Positions 17,436-27,827 of a DNA stretch of 64,000 nucleotides are shown here, one piece after another. This DNA is from Bartonella bovis 91-4. Lineage in GTDB: Bacteria; Pseudomonadota; Alphaproteobacteria; Rhizobiales; Rhizobiaceae. The notes beneath the pieces are model-generated. The model worked only from the letters and a program-made list of their open reading frames with translations, searched no databases and was not told the DNA's origin. Where the stretch lies: NCBI RefSeq assembly GCF_000384965.1, contig NZ_CM001844.1, positions 1,379,667 to 1,443,666 of the forward strand, given 5' to 3'. The first letter of the stretch is position 1, and the number at the start of each line of letters is the position of its first letter. A program made the translations under genes and the position numbers.

Positions 17436-17989
17436 GGGGTGAGAACCTTTCTATAATGAATAAGATTGATAGCATGTCCATGTTGGCCAAGCATTTTAGA
17501 CCACCCAAACCTTCCCATAGTCAGCATTTCATCAGCGTGAATTGTGCGAGCCCATTTTTCAACCTGATCAACCAATTTGACCAATTTTAGCCCACCCTTT
17601 CCAGCAAGGTCTAAAATGACAACGCGTTTTTTTCCTGTGTGCGTTATTTCAATTTTAGTGATTGCGAAAGCACTAAATTGAGTTTCATTTTTTAAGATCA
17701 ACCACAATTGCGCTTGTCCACCAGCAATCTCTTTTGCAACAGCATCCAAACACACATCATCGGGAAACCGCTTGGCATATTTTTGCATCGCCGCATTAAT
17801 AGCCTCTTGATAGAGAACTATTTTTTCCCACGGCCATTGATTGGTAAGATGAATAGAATACAAATCTTGACTGTCTTGTTGCGTAGCTACATTTTGAGCT
17901 TTTTTTCCCTTTGGACAATCAATCGCAGCATCTTTTTGTCCAGCTGACTTAACCATTTGTCGCACTTTTCTTAAATACCTTCTGCCCAT
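17432..17989 (-). CDS. Phage structural-cluster protein of unknown function
   Basis: 185 residues. A basic, polar N-terminus (about 1-45) precedes a domain with KEIAGGQAQLWLILKNETQFSAF and GKKRVVILDLAGKGGLKLV, reminiscent in outline of the GNAT-like proteins often encoded beside podovirus tail genes, but this is weak. It overlaps the next gene by four bases. The short C-rich stretch 17990-18089 separates it from the DNA-stabilisation gene. Confidence 0.65.
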   Translation of the reverse strand: MGRRYLRKVRQMVKSAGQKDAAIDCPKGKKAQNVATQQDSQDLYSIHLTNQWPWEKIVLYQEAINAAMQKYAKRFPDDVCLDAVAKEIAGGQAQLWLILKNETQFSAFAITKIEITHTGKKRVVILDLAGKGGLKLVKLVDQVEKWARTIHADEMLTMGRFGWSKMLGQHGHAINLIHYRKVLTP

Positions 17990-18089
17990 TCATCCGCCCT
18001 CGCACCTTATTTGGCCATTCACTCACATCCTTTGCCCATCCGTGCGCTTCCCGCACCCTACTTGGCCACTCCCGCATCCTTTAACAAAC

Positions 18090-19553
18090 TCACCGCAAGC
18101 CAGCAGATTTCAACGCCACATCAAATCCCGTTATATGCGACCAGTTAGCCCCTTCAGGAATTCGCAACTTAAAGCGATAAAACCGCGCCCTCACACGACA
18201 ATGAACTTGACCTGTATGAGAAGAAGGTTGTCGTTCTGGAAACCAAACAATTTTTTCATCGATTGATTGGCGCAAACGCATCCCCACAGACACATAAAAT
18301 TTCGTACTATTGACCTGGGGCATAATGTTGCTCACACGAGTCATCATGCCACTTGTTTGTCCCATTTCTTGCGATGTCACCACACAGGCCATTGGCTCAC
18401 CAGAAAATGACCCAAGCCTTCCTTGTTGATCAAACGCACCAAGAGCAGGCGCTTCATTTTGCCAAACTTTACTGTCGAGAGAAAATGGCAAATCATCCAA
18501 ACTACAAGAAACCCGATCAAGCCCTTCCAAGCTATATCCAGCAGAAAAAATAGGCAAAATCATTGCAATGTCAGCAGTCGCCATAGACCACTTTTGTAAG
18601 CCCCAATCATAAATCAACAAGGTGCGTTCTTGCGTGTTCTCATCAAGATCGATCATCCAATAAACACGTGTATAAACACCATCAATCGCAGACCATAAAA
18701 TAGGTAGGCTACTTTGATTGATTCTGGTAATCATAGTCCGATCGACTTTTTCAAAGCCAATGGGCGTAATATGTCCATCAATGGTAATTTGATAAAATCC
18801 ACCCTCATCAACAAAGAAAGCAAGATCACCTCGGCACACAATTGATTCAGAAGTTTTTGCACCTCGTTTATCGTGAATTTTTTGAAAACTAAAGATGATC
18901 TTGGATCCAGGAATAAAGGACCCAGCATAAATAGCCGAACGCATAAAGATCAGTGGATTGGTCGTCTCTGTCGCCCCTTGCACATATCCACCATCAGGAA
19001 AATCCTGATAATCGCAGCTTTTCTTGCCTACAGTCCAAAATTCCGCATCATTTAACCCAGACCAATGCACACGTCGGGGGTGTTCAGTTAATTTCATTAA
19101 ACAAACAAAATCACCCCAAACACGAACAATTCCAGCATGTGGTGGGTTTCCTCCTAAATCTCTAAAAGTTTCGTCATGATCAATATCTATAACTTGTGGT
19201 TTATCATTGGCATTAACAGCAATGACATAATCACCAAACAAAGCAAATGACCAAGGCGCATCAACATTAGCAAAATAACTCTTTCCCTTTTGGCTAATAT
19301 CTTTCCACTGCATACTTGTATTATCGAGAAGATAGATTTTTTGTTCCGTCCCAACAATAATAGACACACCATTTTTTGTTCTCACAGCAATAGCGCCTAA
19401 AATTGCATCAGGGCAAGGCTGAGATAAAGGGCTAAAACTTGGCATAGGAATATAAGACCCATCAGCAGGCAGCACATTGATGAGATCATCAGTAAAAAGA
19501 CCATTAATATCAGCAATATCAGGCCTATATTCAGCAACTGAAAAAAAAGCCAT
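18090..19553 (-). CDS. Packaged-DNA stabilisation / portal-tail connector protein (P22 gp10-like)
   Basis: 487 residues with a GAGG ribosome site. The sequence shows repeated beta-rich blades (TKNGVSIIVGTEQKIYLLD, WGDFVCLMKL, HWSGLNDAEFW, GDLAFFVDEGGFYQI), as in the beta-propeller-like P22 gp10 family that plugs the head after packaging. Gene order (portal, scaffold, capsid, adaptor, this gene) is that of P22-like podoviruses. The family call is by pattern and synteny. Confidence 0.75.
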   Translation of the reverse strand: MAFFSVAEYRPDIADINGLFTDDLINVLPADGSYIPMPSFSPLSQPCPDAILGAIAVRTKNGVSIIVGTEQKIYLLDNTSMQWKDISQKGKSYFANVDAPWSFALFGDYVIAVNANDKPQVIDIDHDETFRDLGGNPPHAGIVRVWGDFVCLMKLTEHPRRVHWSGLNDAEFWTVGKKSCDYQDFPDGGYVQGATETTNPLIFMRSAIYAGSFIPGSKIIFSFQKIHDKRGAKTSESIVCRGDLAFFVDEGGFYQITIDGHITPIGFEKVDRTMITRINQSSLPILWSAIDGVYTRVYWMIDLDENTQERTLLIYDWGLQKWSMATADIAMILPIFSAGYSLEGLDRVSCSLDDLPFSLDSKVWQNEAPALGAFDQQGRLGSFSGEPMACVVTSQEMGQTSGMMTRVSNIMPQVNSTKFYVSVGMRLRQSIDEKIVWFPERQPSSHTGQVHCRVRARFYRFKLRIPEGANWSHITGFDVALKSAGLR

Positions 19554-19633
19554 TTTAAAACCTCATAATCCCAATCATCTAACCACCCAAATCATCTAAA
19601 ACCAAAAAGCACCTAAAACTTTTCTCCAAGTGC

Positions 19634-20353
19634 CTAAAATCCTGTTGGCATAACTTGTGAGCAACCCTTTTTGCGCGATGTTTCATAACGCAAAATCTGA
19701 AGCTGTTCTTGAAAATCGCCCAAAGAAACAGCAGCACATTCAGGATCTTTGAGAATATTTTTGTAAAGTTCGTATTTTGCTCGCGCTTTAATAAAATCAA
19801 AGGCGTGAGTAAACCAAGGATGATCTTCCCCCTCCATACCCCCTTCAGAAAAACGCAAAGAACTATAGGAAAAACGAACTATCCCAACCGTTTCAGGCGT
19901 GGGAAAAAGGCCTATTTTACGCTGACAATAAGTATAAAAAACAGGTATCCCCCGCGGCGGGTTGGATCCATAATCCTTTTGCAACAGCTTAGCAGTTTTA
20001 TAGATAAGTTGTGTTCGTGTTCCACCAGCATGCTCTAAAAACACACCATCAAGAGCCCCCACAGTCTTAATTAAATCCTCCACCGTCTTAATCAAAACAT
20101 TGTCGTCTTGCCCATACCACGTTTGCCCACTTTGTGTTTTGAAAGCCACCTCTTTGCGTTCATTGAAGAAAAAAGGTTCCCGTTCACATATGCGCAAAGC
20201 AGCACAAATGGAATCATAAATTTGAACACAATATTCACCCGTTGTATCATCAATCTCATCTTGAATAAGCTCAACCATGCGGGAAAAAGTTGTCGCACAG
20301 CTTAATTTGAAATCAAGAGGGTGAAAATCGACAGCTGGAATAGTCATTGGCAT
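19634..20353 (-). CDS. Phage head-tail adaptor protein (P22 gp4-like)
   Basis: About 239 residues from the ATG at 20353, which follows AAAGAGA; an upstream in-frame start at 20392 is less likely. Features: a helical N-terminus (CATTFSRMVELIQDEI), a WYGQDD turn and a C-terminal helical region (HAFDFIKARAKYELYKNIL), consistent with ring-forming adaptor proteins that extend the portal. It lies between the capsid and gp10-like genes, as expected. Confidence 0.7.
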   Translation of the reverse strand: MPMTIPAVDFHPLDFKLSCATTFSRMVELIQDEIDDTTGEYCVQIYDSICAALRICEREPFFFNERKEVAFKTQSGQTWYGQDDNVLIKTVEDLIKTVGALDGVFLEHAGGTRTQLIYKTAKLLQKDYGSNPPRGIPVFYTYCQRKIGLFPTPETVGIVRFSYSSLRFSEGGMEGEDHPWFTHAFDFIKARAKYELYKNILKDPECAAVSLGDFQEQLQILRYETSRKKGCSQVMPTGF

Positions 20354-20535
20354 AAACAATCTCTTTGTATGTGTTATCTTCTCCCCCAACAAAATGCTCT
20401 GTTGGGAAAGAACATGTTAAAAGCTTGTTCAAGCACCCAAATAAACGGCGCCCTCACTTTAAAAACTCTCAATAGATACACCCCAATAGACGCACCCCAA
20501 GCTTTAAAGTTAAACACAAGCTAACTTTGAAGATC

Positions 20536-21654
20536 TCAAATAGATTTCGCATAAGTTGTAATAACGATTGTCCCTAAATCCTGCTTCCCTTGGGAGTGTC
20601 CATACAACTGAAAGACCGGTTTTTTCATCCCAATAATCGTTTTAGCAGCCACACCAAACTCACGTTCATAGTCAAAGAGCTCTTCCACCAATTTATAGCG
20701 TGTAGCCCCACGGTCTTTACCAAAAGCGATAATGGCACTTTGCGCCCCAAGTAGAACAGCACGGCGTGTATCCTTAACAAAATTATTGTTTAAAACTGTC
20801 TCTACACCTGCTGTCACATGCGCAGATTCACGCAAAATAACTCCATTATACATACCAAGTGACCCATTATAGATAGGGTTTTTCATGCGGCTTCCACTAT
20901 AGATCGCTTTGGTAATATCAAGCCACTGGCCAGGCTCTGTATTGGTACGCAATTGTCTCACTTGCGTTGGGTGAAGATACATCACATAGACACTTTCTCC
21001 ATCGACACGCACCGGTCTAATTTTTGGCATGGCAAGCTTAGCACGTTCAACCGCTTGATCGATCAATTGCAGATCAAACACATCGTTTTCATCTATATCT
21101 TCATCTTGCTTTTTTTCATTAGGACGTATTATACGTTTATCGGTCGGAGCAGTCGGCCTGTTAAACCCGTAATGGACAGGTTTTAGCTTAAACTCTCGTC
21201 CCTCAAAGTTTATCCTATCTGCCGAATATCCACACACCTGAATAAAAAACATCATGCTTAAACGATCAGCATACCAATCAACCAAAGCATTTTTAGCTTC
21301 TGCGCGTAAATTATATAAAACACGTTGCTGATCGATTGTTCCTTCATTTTTGACACGCACAGCATGAGAAAGTTCATTAATAACCAAGCGATCACTTGTA
21401 AATTTTAAATCCTCTTCTTTGCCTTCAAGCTCCTCCCCTTCACTAACACCTTCACCAAATAAATGCGTACGCAAACCAAAGGTAATAGAGTCACCACCTG
21501 CCTTAGTGGTCTCATCTTTCAACTGTATGATGCTATTGGAATCTCTCCCAATTAATGGGGCGATAGAAGTCGCTTTTGATATTTCCCGATTAAGTAATTT
21601 AGACCATGCTTTCACAGCCAATGAATCATTGACTTCGATACTAGTTACAGCCAT
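20536..21654 (-). CDS. Major capsid protein, N4-gp56 family
   Basis: 372 residues with a strong AGAGGAAA ribosome site. Signature parts of the N4-gp56 capsid family are present: an N-terminal KAWSKLLNREISKAT, GDSITFGLRTHLFGEGV, ELSHAVRVKNEGTIDQQR and a C-terminal region with VLLGAQSAIIAFGKDRG. It forms the icosahedral shell. The gene lies directly after the scaffold-like gene, as in P22/N4-type clusters. Confidence 0.88.
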   Translation of the reverse strand: MAVTSIEVNDSLAVKAWSKLLNREISKATSIAPLIGRDSNSIIQLKDETTKAGGDSITFGLRTHLFGEGVSEGEELEGKEEDLKFTSDRLVINELSHAVRVKNEGTIDQQRVLYNLRAEAKNALVDWYADRLSMMFFIQVCGYSADRINFEGREFKLKPVHYGFNRPTAPTDKRIIRPNEKKQDEDIDENDVFDLQLIDQAVERAKLAMPKIRPVRVDGESVYVMYLHPTQVRQLRTNTEPGQWLDITKAIYSGSRMKNPIYNGSLGMYNGVILRESAHVTAGVETVLNNNFVKDTRRAVLLGAQSAIIAFGKDRGATRYKLVEELFDYEREFGVAAKTIIGMKKPVFQLYGHSQGKQDLGTIVITTYAKSI

Positions 21655-21798
21655 TTTTTCCTCTTATAGTCTTGATTAAAAATCCGGCCAAAAGCCGGTG
21701 CCGAATGTTCCCCTATCTGATAACCAGATGCCTGATAATCAAAACAGCGGTTACTTAATAATGCGTTGTGTTTTTTGGCAGATTTCCACCTCTCTTTT

Positions 21799-22632
21799 TT
21801 AAAGATCCACATCGCCCATTAAACGGTTAAAAGCAGCTTTATTGTTGGGATCATCGATCCAAGTACTAAACTCTGCTTCAGACATTTTGTCGAGCATTTC
21901 CAAAGACATAGGCCCCTTTGGGTTCAAACCATTATAGGCAGAAAGTGTACGCGCAGAATTTTGTCTTTCCTGCACATGCTCAACAGTGTTTTGCATAGGA
22001 GCAACAGTATCAACAGTGTTACCTTGTTTGCTCATATACCCCATATTCTGCGCAATAGAGTAGATCACTTGCGCCGGATTTTGCTTACTTTGTGCACAAT
22101 CGCGCAAGATTTGCTTCAACTCATTGCCAATCAATACATCAATAACTTTGGGATCGGCTCTTTCAGGGTAGAGAGAAGAGCAAGAAGCCAACTGCTTTGC
22201 GCGCATATCATAAACAAAATCAGCAGCTTGATCAAAATCAAAATGCTTGTGCTTAACAGCCGCAACAGATTGATTAAAAAAGGAACGCAGCTGCTCTGCC
22301 TCTGAGGGGGCAGTGGCATTTTGGTCACCTTGCGCCTGCACCAATTCCTTTTGTGCCAATTCCTTTTGTGCCTGATTTTGTTGTGCCAATTCCTGTTGTG
22401 TTTGAGTTTTTTTTCCCAGCCATTTTACATAACCCATAAAATCTGTATTAGGATCTGGTGGCGATTCATCCCCCTGATGCTCTGAAAATTCTTCAGAAAC
22501 CTCACCTTTTTGAGAATTTTCACCCAAAGGCATACTTGCTTTTTCCCCTATCGCTCCACCCTCTCCATTTTCTTGAAAAGGATCCTGCATGAGTTGGTTT
22601 TGCTCTTCTGGTGTTAATATCTCTTCATCCAT
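21799..22632 (-). CDS. Putative scaffolding protein
   Basis: 277 residues, very acidic and Gln-rich with a low-complexity repeat (AQQNQAQKELAQKELVQAQ) in the middle and a helical C-terminus (LDKMSEAEFSTWIDDPNNK). Composition, length and position between portal and capsid genes fit a podovirus scaffolding protein that templates procapsid assembly and is then expelled. No sequence signature proves this. Confidence 0.65.
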   Translation of the reverse strand: MDEEILTPEEQNQLMQDPFQENGEGGAIGEKASMPLGENSQKGEVSEEFSEHQGDESPPDPNTDFMGYVKWLGKKTQTQQELAQQNQAQKELAQKELVQAQGDQNATAPSEAEQLRSFFNQSVAAVKHKHFDFDQAADFVYDMRAKQLASCSSLYPERADPKVIDVLIGNELKQILRDCAQSKQNPAQVIYSIAQNMGYMSKQGNTVDTVAPMQNTVEHVQERQNSARTLSAYNGLNPKGPMSLEMLDKMSEAEFSTWIDDPNNKAAFNRLMGDVDL

Positions 22633-23048
22633 TGTGCTAACCTTCTTTCTTCAATAATACTTTCTTCTCAGACAATGCTTTTTTCTCAAACAATGCCCTT
22701 CTTTTCAGACAATAAGGTGTACCTCTTGCCTTTCCCTATCGCTTCACTTTTTCCACTTGTTTTTCAAGAAAATCCCCCATACGTGGTACCTAATCCCCTC
22801 ACACAAGTAGGCCTCCCTCTCAAACAAAACTCCTGCCTCAACAACGCTCATCCCTCACACAATGCCCACTTCAGACAATAGTCTCCTCCCAGGCAATAAA
22901 CCTTCCCCCTTTAAAGCGCTCACTCCTTTACGGTGTGCCCCTCCCCTCAAGAAATGCCTTCTTCCTTAAACATAAATCTCAACCTCCATCACCCCCCCAA
23001 ACAACAAAACAAAGCAATAAGAAGCAATGAAGACACAACTCTTACCCT
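22633..23048. repeat. C-rich, G-poor island between scaffold and portal genes
   Basis: About 400 bases without a gene inside an otherwise tightly packed virion cluster. The + strand is strongly C-rich and G-poor (blocks such as CTCCCAGGCAATAAACC and CCTCCATCACCCCCCC), with loosely repeated CAGACAAT/TTTTCTCAGACAATGC phrases. Confidence 0.7.
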
Positions 23049-24887
23049 TTAAGAAGTTTGTTGCGCACTTTGCGCCATACGCAAAAGAGCTTGTATCGCT
23101 TGTCTCATCTCTTGTGTGCCTCCATTTTGCACCCCAACTTGTTGATCATCCTGCAATTGCCCCTGTTGCTGCCCAGATTTTGTAGCAATTTTGTGAATGA
23201 GCGATGCTGGTAAAGGTGAATAGCGCAATAAATCAAGCATAATATCTGGTGTTGCAAAATTTTGCATCAAAGGAAGCAACTGCGTAATCACAGCAAAGGT
23301 GCGCTCTTTTTCATTGGGGCTTGTTGGAGCATCATCCACCACAATATCATATTCCAAACTCGTAATAACTTCCCGTGTCAGCGGAACATACTGAGCATTT
23401 TCTTCCCCAGCAATGCGTACCAATCGCCCATCAGAGAGATAATTTTGAATAAGATAAAGAATAATTTTTCCCTGTCGTTGTCGATAGCGTCGCAAACCAT
23501 CAAAGAAGGATGCTAACAAATTAAGTGATGATTGACGGCGCTGTTCTTCAAGAACACCCGGTTGGTTTACCGCACGTGTTCCAACAAATTCTGCAGACAA
23601 TCCTGTAACCTGGGAAATAGCCCCCTTTGCTTCATTAAAAAGCTGGAAAAAGCCGTTGGGAAATTGCCCAGCAGGTTTTGGCTGTATTCTTCCACTAGCC
23701 AAAGCACCACTTTTAAGCCATGTAATCGTATCAGCTCTTGCCCAGCTTTCCATAGCTTGGCGATCGTCGTCAAAAGCATCTCGTTCAGCCATAACCCCGC
23801 CTTTGGACTGGCTATTGAGCAAATGCATCACTTGGCTAAAATATTTATTAGCCCACCGTTGTGGATCTTTTGCAGGTTTTACAACCCCGTAAAAATGTCG
23901 ACTGAATTTATCAAAATAGCCGGTAATGCATTCCCACCCCAATTGATTTTGTGGCACCAATGGTTTATCAGGGGCTTCAAGCAATCTTTTACCCAAAAAA
24001 GCCCGTTTGACAACTTTTTTGGTCAATCTTGTTGCCTGGATATGCGGATTATTTTTGCGCAAAAATTGAAAATCTTCCTCAGAATAATCAATATATTGTC
24101 CCGTTTCCAGATTGAGAACTTTATAATAAACCTCACGTTCAAACCACCGACACTCAGCCAGCGTCACCATCGTGCGCTCATGATAGCTAAATTCATCGTC
24201 GACTGTATCCTCATAATTTTGTACACCATTTCTACCCGAGTGCGTTGAAACAAGATGGTGTGCCCAATCAGCATGCAAATCACTCCAATGAACATCGGGA
24301 AACATTTTTTGCGCAATTTCTAAAGGCTTTTCATCAATATACCATAGACGCTGCGCATCAATAAGATTAGGCTTAACAGCACTTGCATCCCATACCATTT
24401 TCATAGGATCCAAGCGTGCAATTACAGGCTTTCCATTAGGGTCATCTTCATAATCAAGCCGCGTATCAGTCCAACCCATCCCACAAATAATAGCATCTTG
24501 AAAAGCGTCAGAATCTTCATATTCTCCATCCGCCTCATCACGAAACCATTCAGCCGCTCCTGTTAAAATCTGGTTTGCCAGAGCTGCTCCTGGTTGCCGA
24601 GGAATAAACTGAACTTGTCGTTTATTGTTGCGTTCAGCCCCAATTACAGCATTCACCAAAGGAGCAATGCGGTTAAAAGTCATCACAGGTCTATTGTGTT
24701 CTCGCAACACAGCAAGATCTTGCTCATTCCATTGGCGCCCATTATAAAAGTTATAATCTTCTTGAGCGTTTTTTCGCCACTGTTCAACATGCGCAATATC
24801 TTCTTGATACCAGGTAACAAGTTTCTTAAAAAGCGCCTGATGTTGAAGCGTCTCAATCGAATCGATTAAAGATGTCTGTTGGTCCAT
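23049..24887 (-). CDS. Phage portal protein (P22-like)
   Basis: About 612 residues from the ATG at 24887, preceded by GGGTGG; the frame also opens at a GTG at 24935. Portal features: DYNFYNGRQWNEQD, NRPVMTFNRIAPLVNAVIGAE, GMGWTDTRLDYEDDPNG, and later GLSAEFVGTRAVNQPG, as in P22-type portals. It forms the dodecameric ring for DNA entry and exit. The Gln-rich C-terminus is non-conserved. It follows the large terminase gene across a C-rich island. Confidence 0.88.
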   Translation of the reverse strand: MDQQTSLIDSIETLQHQALFKKLVTWYQEDIAHVEQWRKNAQEDYNFYNGRQWNEQDLAVLREHNRPVMTFNRIAPLVNAVIGAERNNKRQVQFIPRQPGAALANQILTGAAEWFRDEADGEYEDSDAFQDAIICGMGWTDTRLDYEDDPNGKPVIARLDPMKMVWDASAVKPNLIDAQRLWYIDEKPLEIAQKMFPDVHWSDLHADWAHHLVSTHSGRNGVQNYEDTVDDEFSYHERTMVTLAECRWFEREVYYKVLNLETGQYIDYSEEDFQFLRKNNPHIQATRLTKKVVKRAFLGKRLLEAPDKPLVPQNQLGWECITGYFDKFSRHFYGVVKPAKDPQRWANKYFSQVMHLLNSQSKGGVMAERDAFDDDRQAMESWARADTITWLKSGALASGRIQPKPAGQFPNGFFQLFNEAKGAISQVTGLSAEFVGTRAVNQPGVLEEQRRQSSLNLLASFFDGLRRYRQRQGKIILYLIQNYLSDGRLVRIAGEENAQYVPLTREVITSLEYDIVVDDAPTSPNEKERTFAVITQLLPLMQNFATPDIMLDLLRYSPLPASLIHKIATKSGQQQGQLQDDQQVGVQNGGTQEMRQAIQALLRMAQSAQQTS

Positions 24888-25378
24888 TAAAAAGCCACCC
24901 ATAATGTTAAAAACCATCCACGATGGTAAACTCACCTACAATGTGCAAAACCCCGCACAAACCTTAACCCCCACAAGCTCAAATCCTGCCCCCTCACAGT
25001 TTTCCCCTTCGTGGTCTTCACCCTTCTACCGTCAACAACGCCCATGTACTTCAAAACACCCATCAGATCCTCAAGCCACCATAAGCCCCACAAGCACTCA
25101 ATACACCCACGAACTTTCAACTCTCATAGGCTCAATTCCTCCTGATCTCGCTCTCAACAAACTCAAACCCGCCCCTTCACGGTTTTCCCCTCAAGCCTTC
25201 CTCCCTCACAGCATTTTCGTCCCCCCATAAACTCAAATCCTGCCCCCTCACAGTTTTCCCCTTCATGGTCTTCACTCTTCATACACTTTCAAAGCATCCA
25301 TAAACCCCACAAACCATGAGACGCCCACAAACAACTCATTTCCTTCAAAGTACCCATGCCCACAAGTACCCATGCGCT
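24888..25378. repeat. C-rich, G-poor island between portal and terminase genes with a short repeat
   Basis: No gene. The phrase CTCAAATCCTGCCCCCTCAC, continuing into TTTTCCCCTTC, occurs near 24977 and again near 25229, with a weaker version near 25155. The + strand has very little G. In other podovirus clusters terminase and portal genes are nearly contiguous, so this is inserted or expanded DNA. Confidence 0.7.
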
Positions 25379-26704
25379 TTAAAAAGCCATCCACGAAGTT
25401 GAAGAACTCTGAGAAGAACGATAAACATTTTTTCGTGGCCGGATATTTGGCTGTTCATAAGCAACACACATCAACCCAAAACTATCAGCCCCATGGCTTG
25501 CCCAATCATGTTCAGCACCCAAACCAATATTACGCTGTTCGTCGCGTTTTTCATGGTACCATGCAAGCGCTTTTCGTCCCGCTGTTGTCGTATCACGATT
25601 AAACCATATAGCTGGAAATAAACGCCTCACAGCTTCAATACGCATTTTGACAGCGCCAACACCTTGGTTGGGAATAATTTTGGTCTGAAAACCAGCGTGT
25701 TGGAGAGCACTTTCAAAACTAACATTACAAACACGATCTTTTGTCGCCCCATCATGGGGCAAAACCATTAAAGCTTTGTCATATCCCCTTTGGCACACCC
25801 ATCCAATATGCTCAGATAAAGGCTGCCCTTGTGCTTCATAATAATCGAGAACACGGATTTCGCGCCCAATAAATTGTGCAACCCACAAAGCCGTCGCATC
25901 AGCCTTTGCTCCCGTTCCACCAATATCCCAAAAGATCTTGATCTGAATAAGCGGGTCACGCGGCACATGAGCAATGCGTCCTTCCTGCTCAGCCTCAAGC
26001 AATAATTTTTGGTAATATGCCCCTTGCACAGCTTGTAGATATTCTCCTTCCCAAATATGATTATACTGCTCAGGCCTTTGTTTAAAATCAGCTTCTCTGG
26101 CACGATTGAGCCTATCCGGAAATTGAGGATTATCCCGCCAATTGATATCAGCCCCTTTGATATGAGGGTCCTTCACAGCACGAAATCGCTTTTCAACAGG
26201 GGCATTCTCGCGTAAAGGGTTCCACGTAACCCATAATTCACAATGCCAATTTTCCCCCTCTTCCCGCAAAGTTGGAATCAACGTTTGCCAAGCTGGCTCA
26301 GTAACAGGCTCAGCCTCATCAACCCAGCAAAGCAGAATGCGCCCCATTGACTTAATGCTTGCAATATTGCGATCTAAACCAGCAAATGCATAAACAATAC
26401 GACCATCTTTTGATCTAACGTATTTATCACCAATCTCATAATAGTCTTTCAAGAAACTGTAAGATTCTATAGCGCGTTTAATTTCTTCTAGCGAACTTTC
26501 ATTTAGTGAATTTTGGAACTGTCTTGCACATAAAATAATGCCTCTCTCTCCTGCCTTTCCATGCCGATATCCAACCACAGCCGACATCAGAGCAAAGGAG
26601 CGTGTTTTCCCAGATCCACGCCCTCCCCAAGCAGCACGCACATCAGCCTGACCAGAAAAAACAGGAATCAATTTCGGAATAAGAGCAATTTGAACGGTTG
26701 TCAT
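25379..26704 (-). CDS. Phage terminase large subunit
   Basis: 441 residues. ATPase: Walker A GGRGSGKT (27-34) and Walker B ILLCWVDEAE (123-132). C-terminal RNase H-like nuclease begins near 245 with FWDIGGTGAKADATAL, whose acidic residues bind metal, and a later HDWASHGADSFG. It cuts and pumps DNA into the prohead. The last ~15 residues (Ser-rich) abut the C-rich island. Whether it packages headful or sequence-specifically cannot be read from the sequence. Confidence 0.92.
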   Translation of the reverse strand: MTTVQIALIPKLIPVFSGQADVRAAWGGRGSGKTRSFALMSAVVGYRHGKAGERGIILCARQFQNSLNESSLEEIKRAIESYSFLKDYYEIGDKYVRSKDGRIVYAFAGLDRNIASIKSMGRILLCWVDEAEPVTEPAWQTLIPTLREEGENWHCELWVTWNPLRENAPVEKRFRAVKDPHIKGADINWRDNPQFPDRLNRAREADFKQRPEQYNHIWEGEYLQAVQGAYYQKLLLEAEQEGRIAHVPRDPLIQIKIFWDIGGTGAKADATALWVAQFIGREIRVLDYYEAQGQPLSEHIGWVCQRGYDKALMVLPHDGATKDRVCNVSFESALQHAGFQTKIIPNQGVGAVKMRIEAVRRLFPAIWFNRDTTTAGRKALAWYHEKRDEQRNIGLGAEHDWASHGADSFGLMCVAYEQPNIRPRKNVYRSSQSSSTSWMAF

Positions 26705-27497
26705 TACAAGCTATCATTGTAACATCATGAGAATAACCCCATAGCAGATCAAACACAGTACCATCCCCTCATGAGGGCACAGCCCTCCACCTAATGCAGC
26801 TCCTCTTGCCCAGCGCACGCGGATCCTCCCTCAGCGCACACGAGACCTTCACCAACTACACGAAACTTCCCCCACCATAGCGAGCATCCTCACCATGCGA
26901 GGATCTCTCCTCACTATACAAACCTCTTTACCGCACGAGAGCCTGCCTACCACGTCATGTAGCCCTCTCCACTACACACAGCCCTCGTCCTAATACGCAG
27001 TCGTTCCACCTAATGCAGCTCCTCTTGCCCAGCGCACGCGGATCCTCCCTCAGCGCACACGAGACTTTCACCAACTACACGAAACTCCCCCACCATAGCG
27101 AGCATCCTCACCATGCGAGGGTCTCTCCTCACCATACAAACCTCTTTACCGCACGAGAGCCTGCCTACCACGTCATGTAGCCCTCTCCACTACACACAGC
27201 TCTCGTCCTAATACGTAGTCGTTCCACCTAATGCAGCTCCTCTTGCCCAGCGCACGCGGATCCTTCCTCAGCGCACACGAGACTTTCACCAACTACACGA
27301 AACTTCCCCCACCATAGCGAGCATCCTCACCACTACAGCCAAACTTGGTTGCACGGAAAACCACTGCCCACTATCAACAAAGAGTCCACATAAACTTAAA
27401 AAAACAAAACCCAGCGTTAAAATGTATCAGAAACTGTGCACAAACCACCGTCAACAAAAACCCCCACAACCAACAGAGCAAAAGTTTTCAGAAATAT
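26705..27497. repeat. C-rich island with 2.5 tandem copies of a 219-bp unit
   Basis: CCACCTAATGCAGCTCC starts at 26787, 27006 and 27224, a period of about 219 bases. The copies are almost identical; the third ends near 27331. The + strand is C-rich and G-poor. The block lies between the large and small terminase genes, where one would expect none. No open frame of coding appearance spans the units. Confidence 0.85.
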
Positions 27498-27827
27498 TTA
27501 TACATCAAGAACAGATGTTTTACGATCATCCGTTATTGTTGCCTTGGGAGCCACCGGCACAATTTCAACACGCGACACTGTTTTAACATCGCTCCCTCCT
27601 TCTCCACTTACTTGCAGAGGCAAAACCTTTGCTAAAAGCGAGAAAAAAGACACCGGATTATTAACCGCATGGTACTCAAGATAAGACACCAAGCCATCAT
27701 GACCATAATGATCTCCTGCTTTCGTAGCAGCTGCCAAAAGAGCATCTTTGAGCAATTTCGTATTTTTATTCAATGAGCCTTTAGGCCGCCCTCTTTTACG
27801 TACAGACATAGACTGTTCGTTCGTCAC
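27498..27827 (-). CDS. Putative terminase small subunit
   Basis: 109 residues starting at a GTG with AAAGGA upstream. The N-terminus has an AT-hook-like KRGRPKGSLNKNT, followed by a helical part (LLKDALLAAATKAGDHYG) and LVSYLEYHAVNNPVSFFSLLAKVLP, a pattern common in small terminase or DUF5681-like phage proteins that recognise DNA for packaging. First gene of the minus-strand virion block. Confidence 0.65.
   Translation of the reverse strand: MTNEQSMSVRKRGRPKGSLNKNTKLLKDALLAAATKAGDHYGHDGLVSYLEYHAVNNPVSFFSLLAKVLPLQVSGEGGSDVKTVSRVEIVPVAPKATITDDRKTSVLDV

Noticed and set aside
23532..24248. 238-codon + frame inside the portal gene
   Set aside because: Antisense shadow of a gene with strong portal-family signatures.
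26787..27331. CRISPR-like array
   Set aside because: The 219-bp repeats are contiguous without spacers and much too long for CRISPR repeats.
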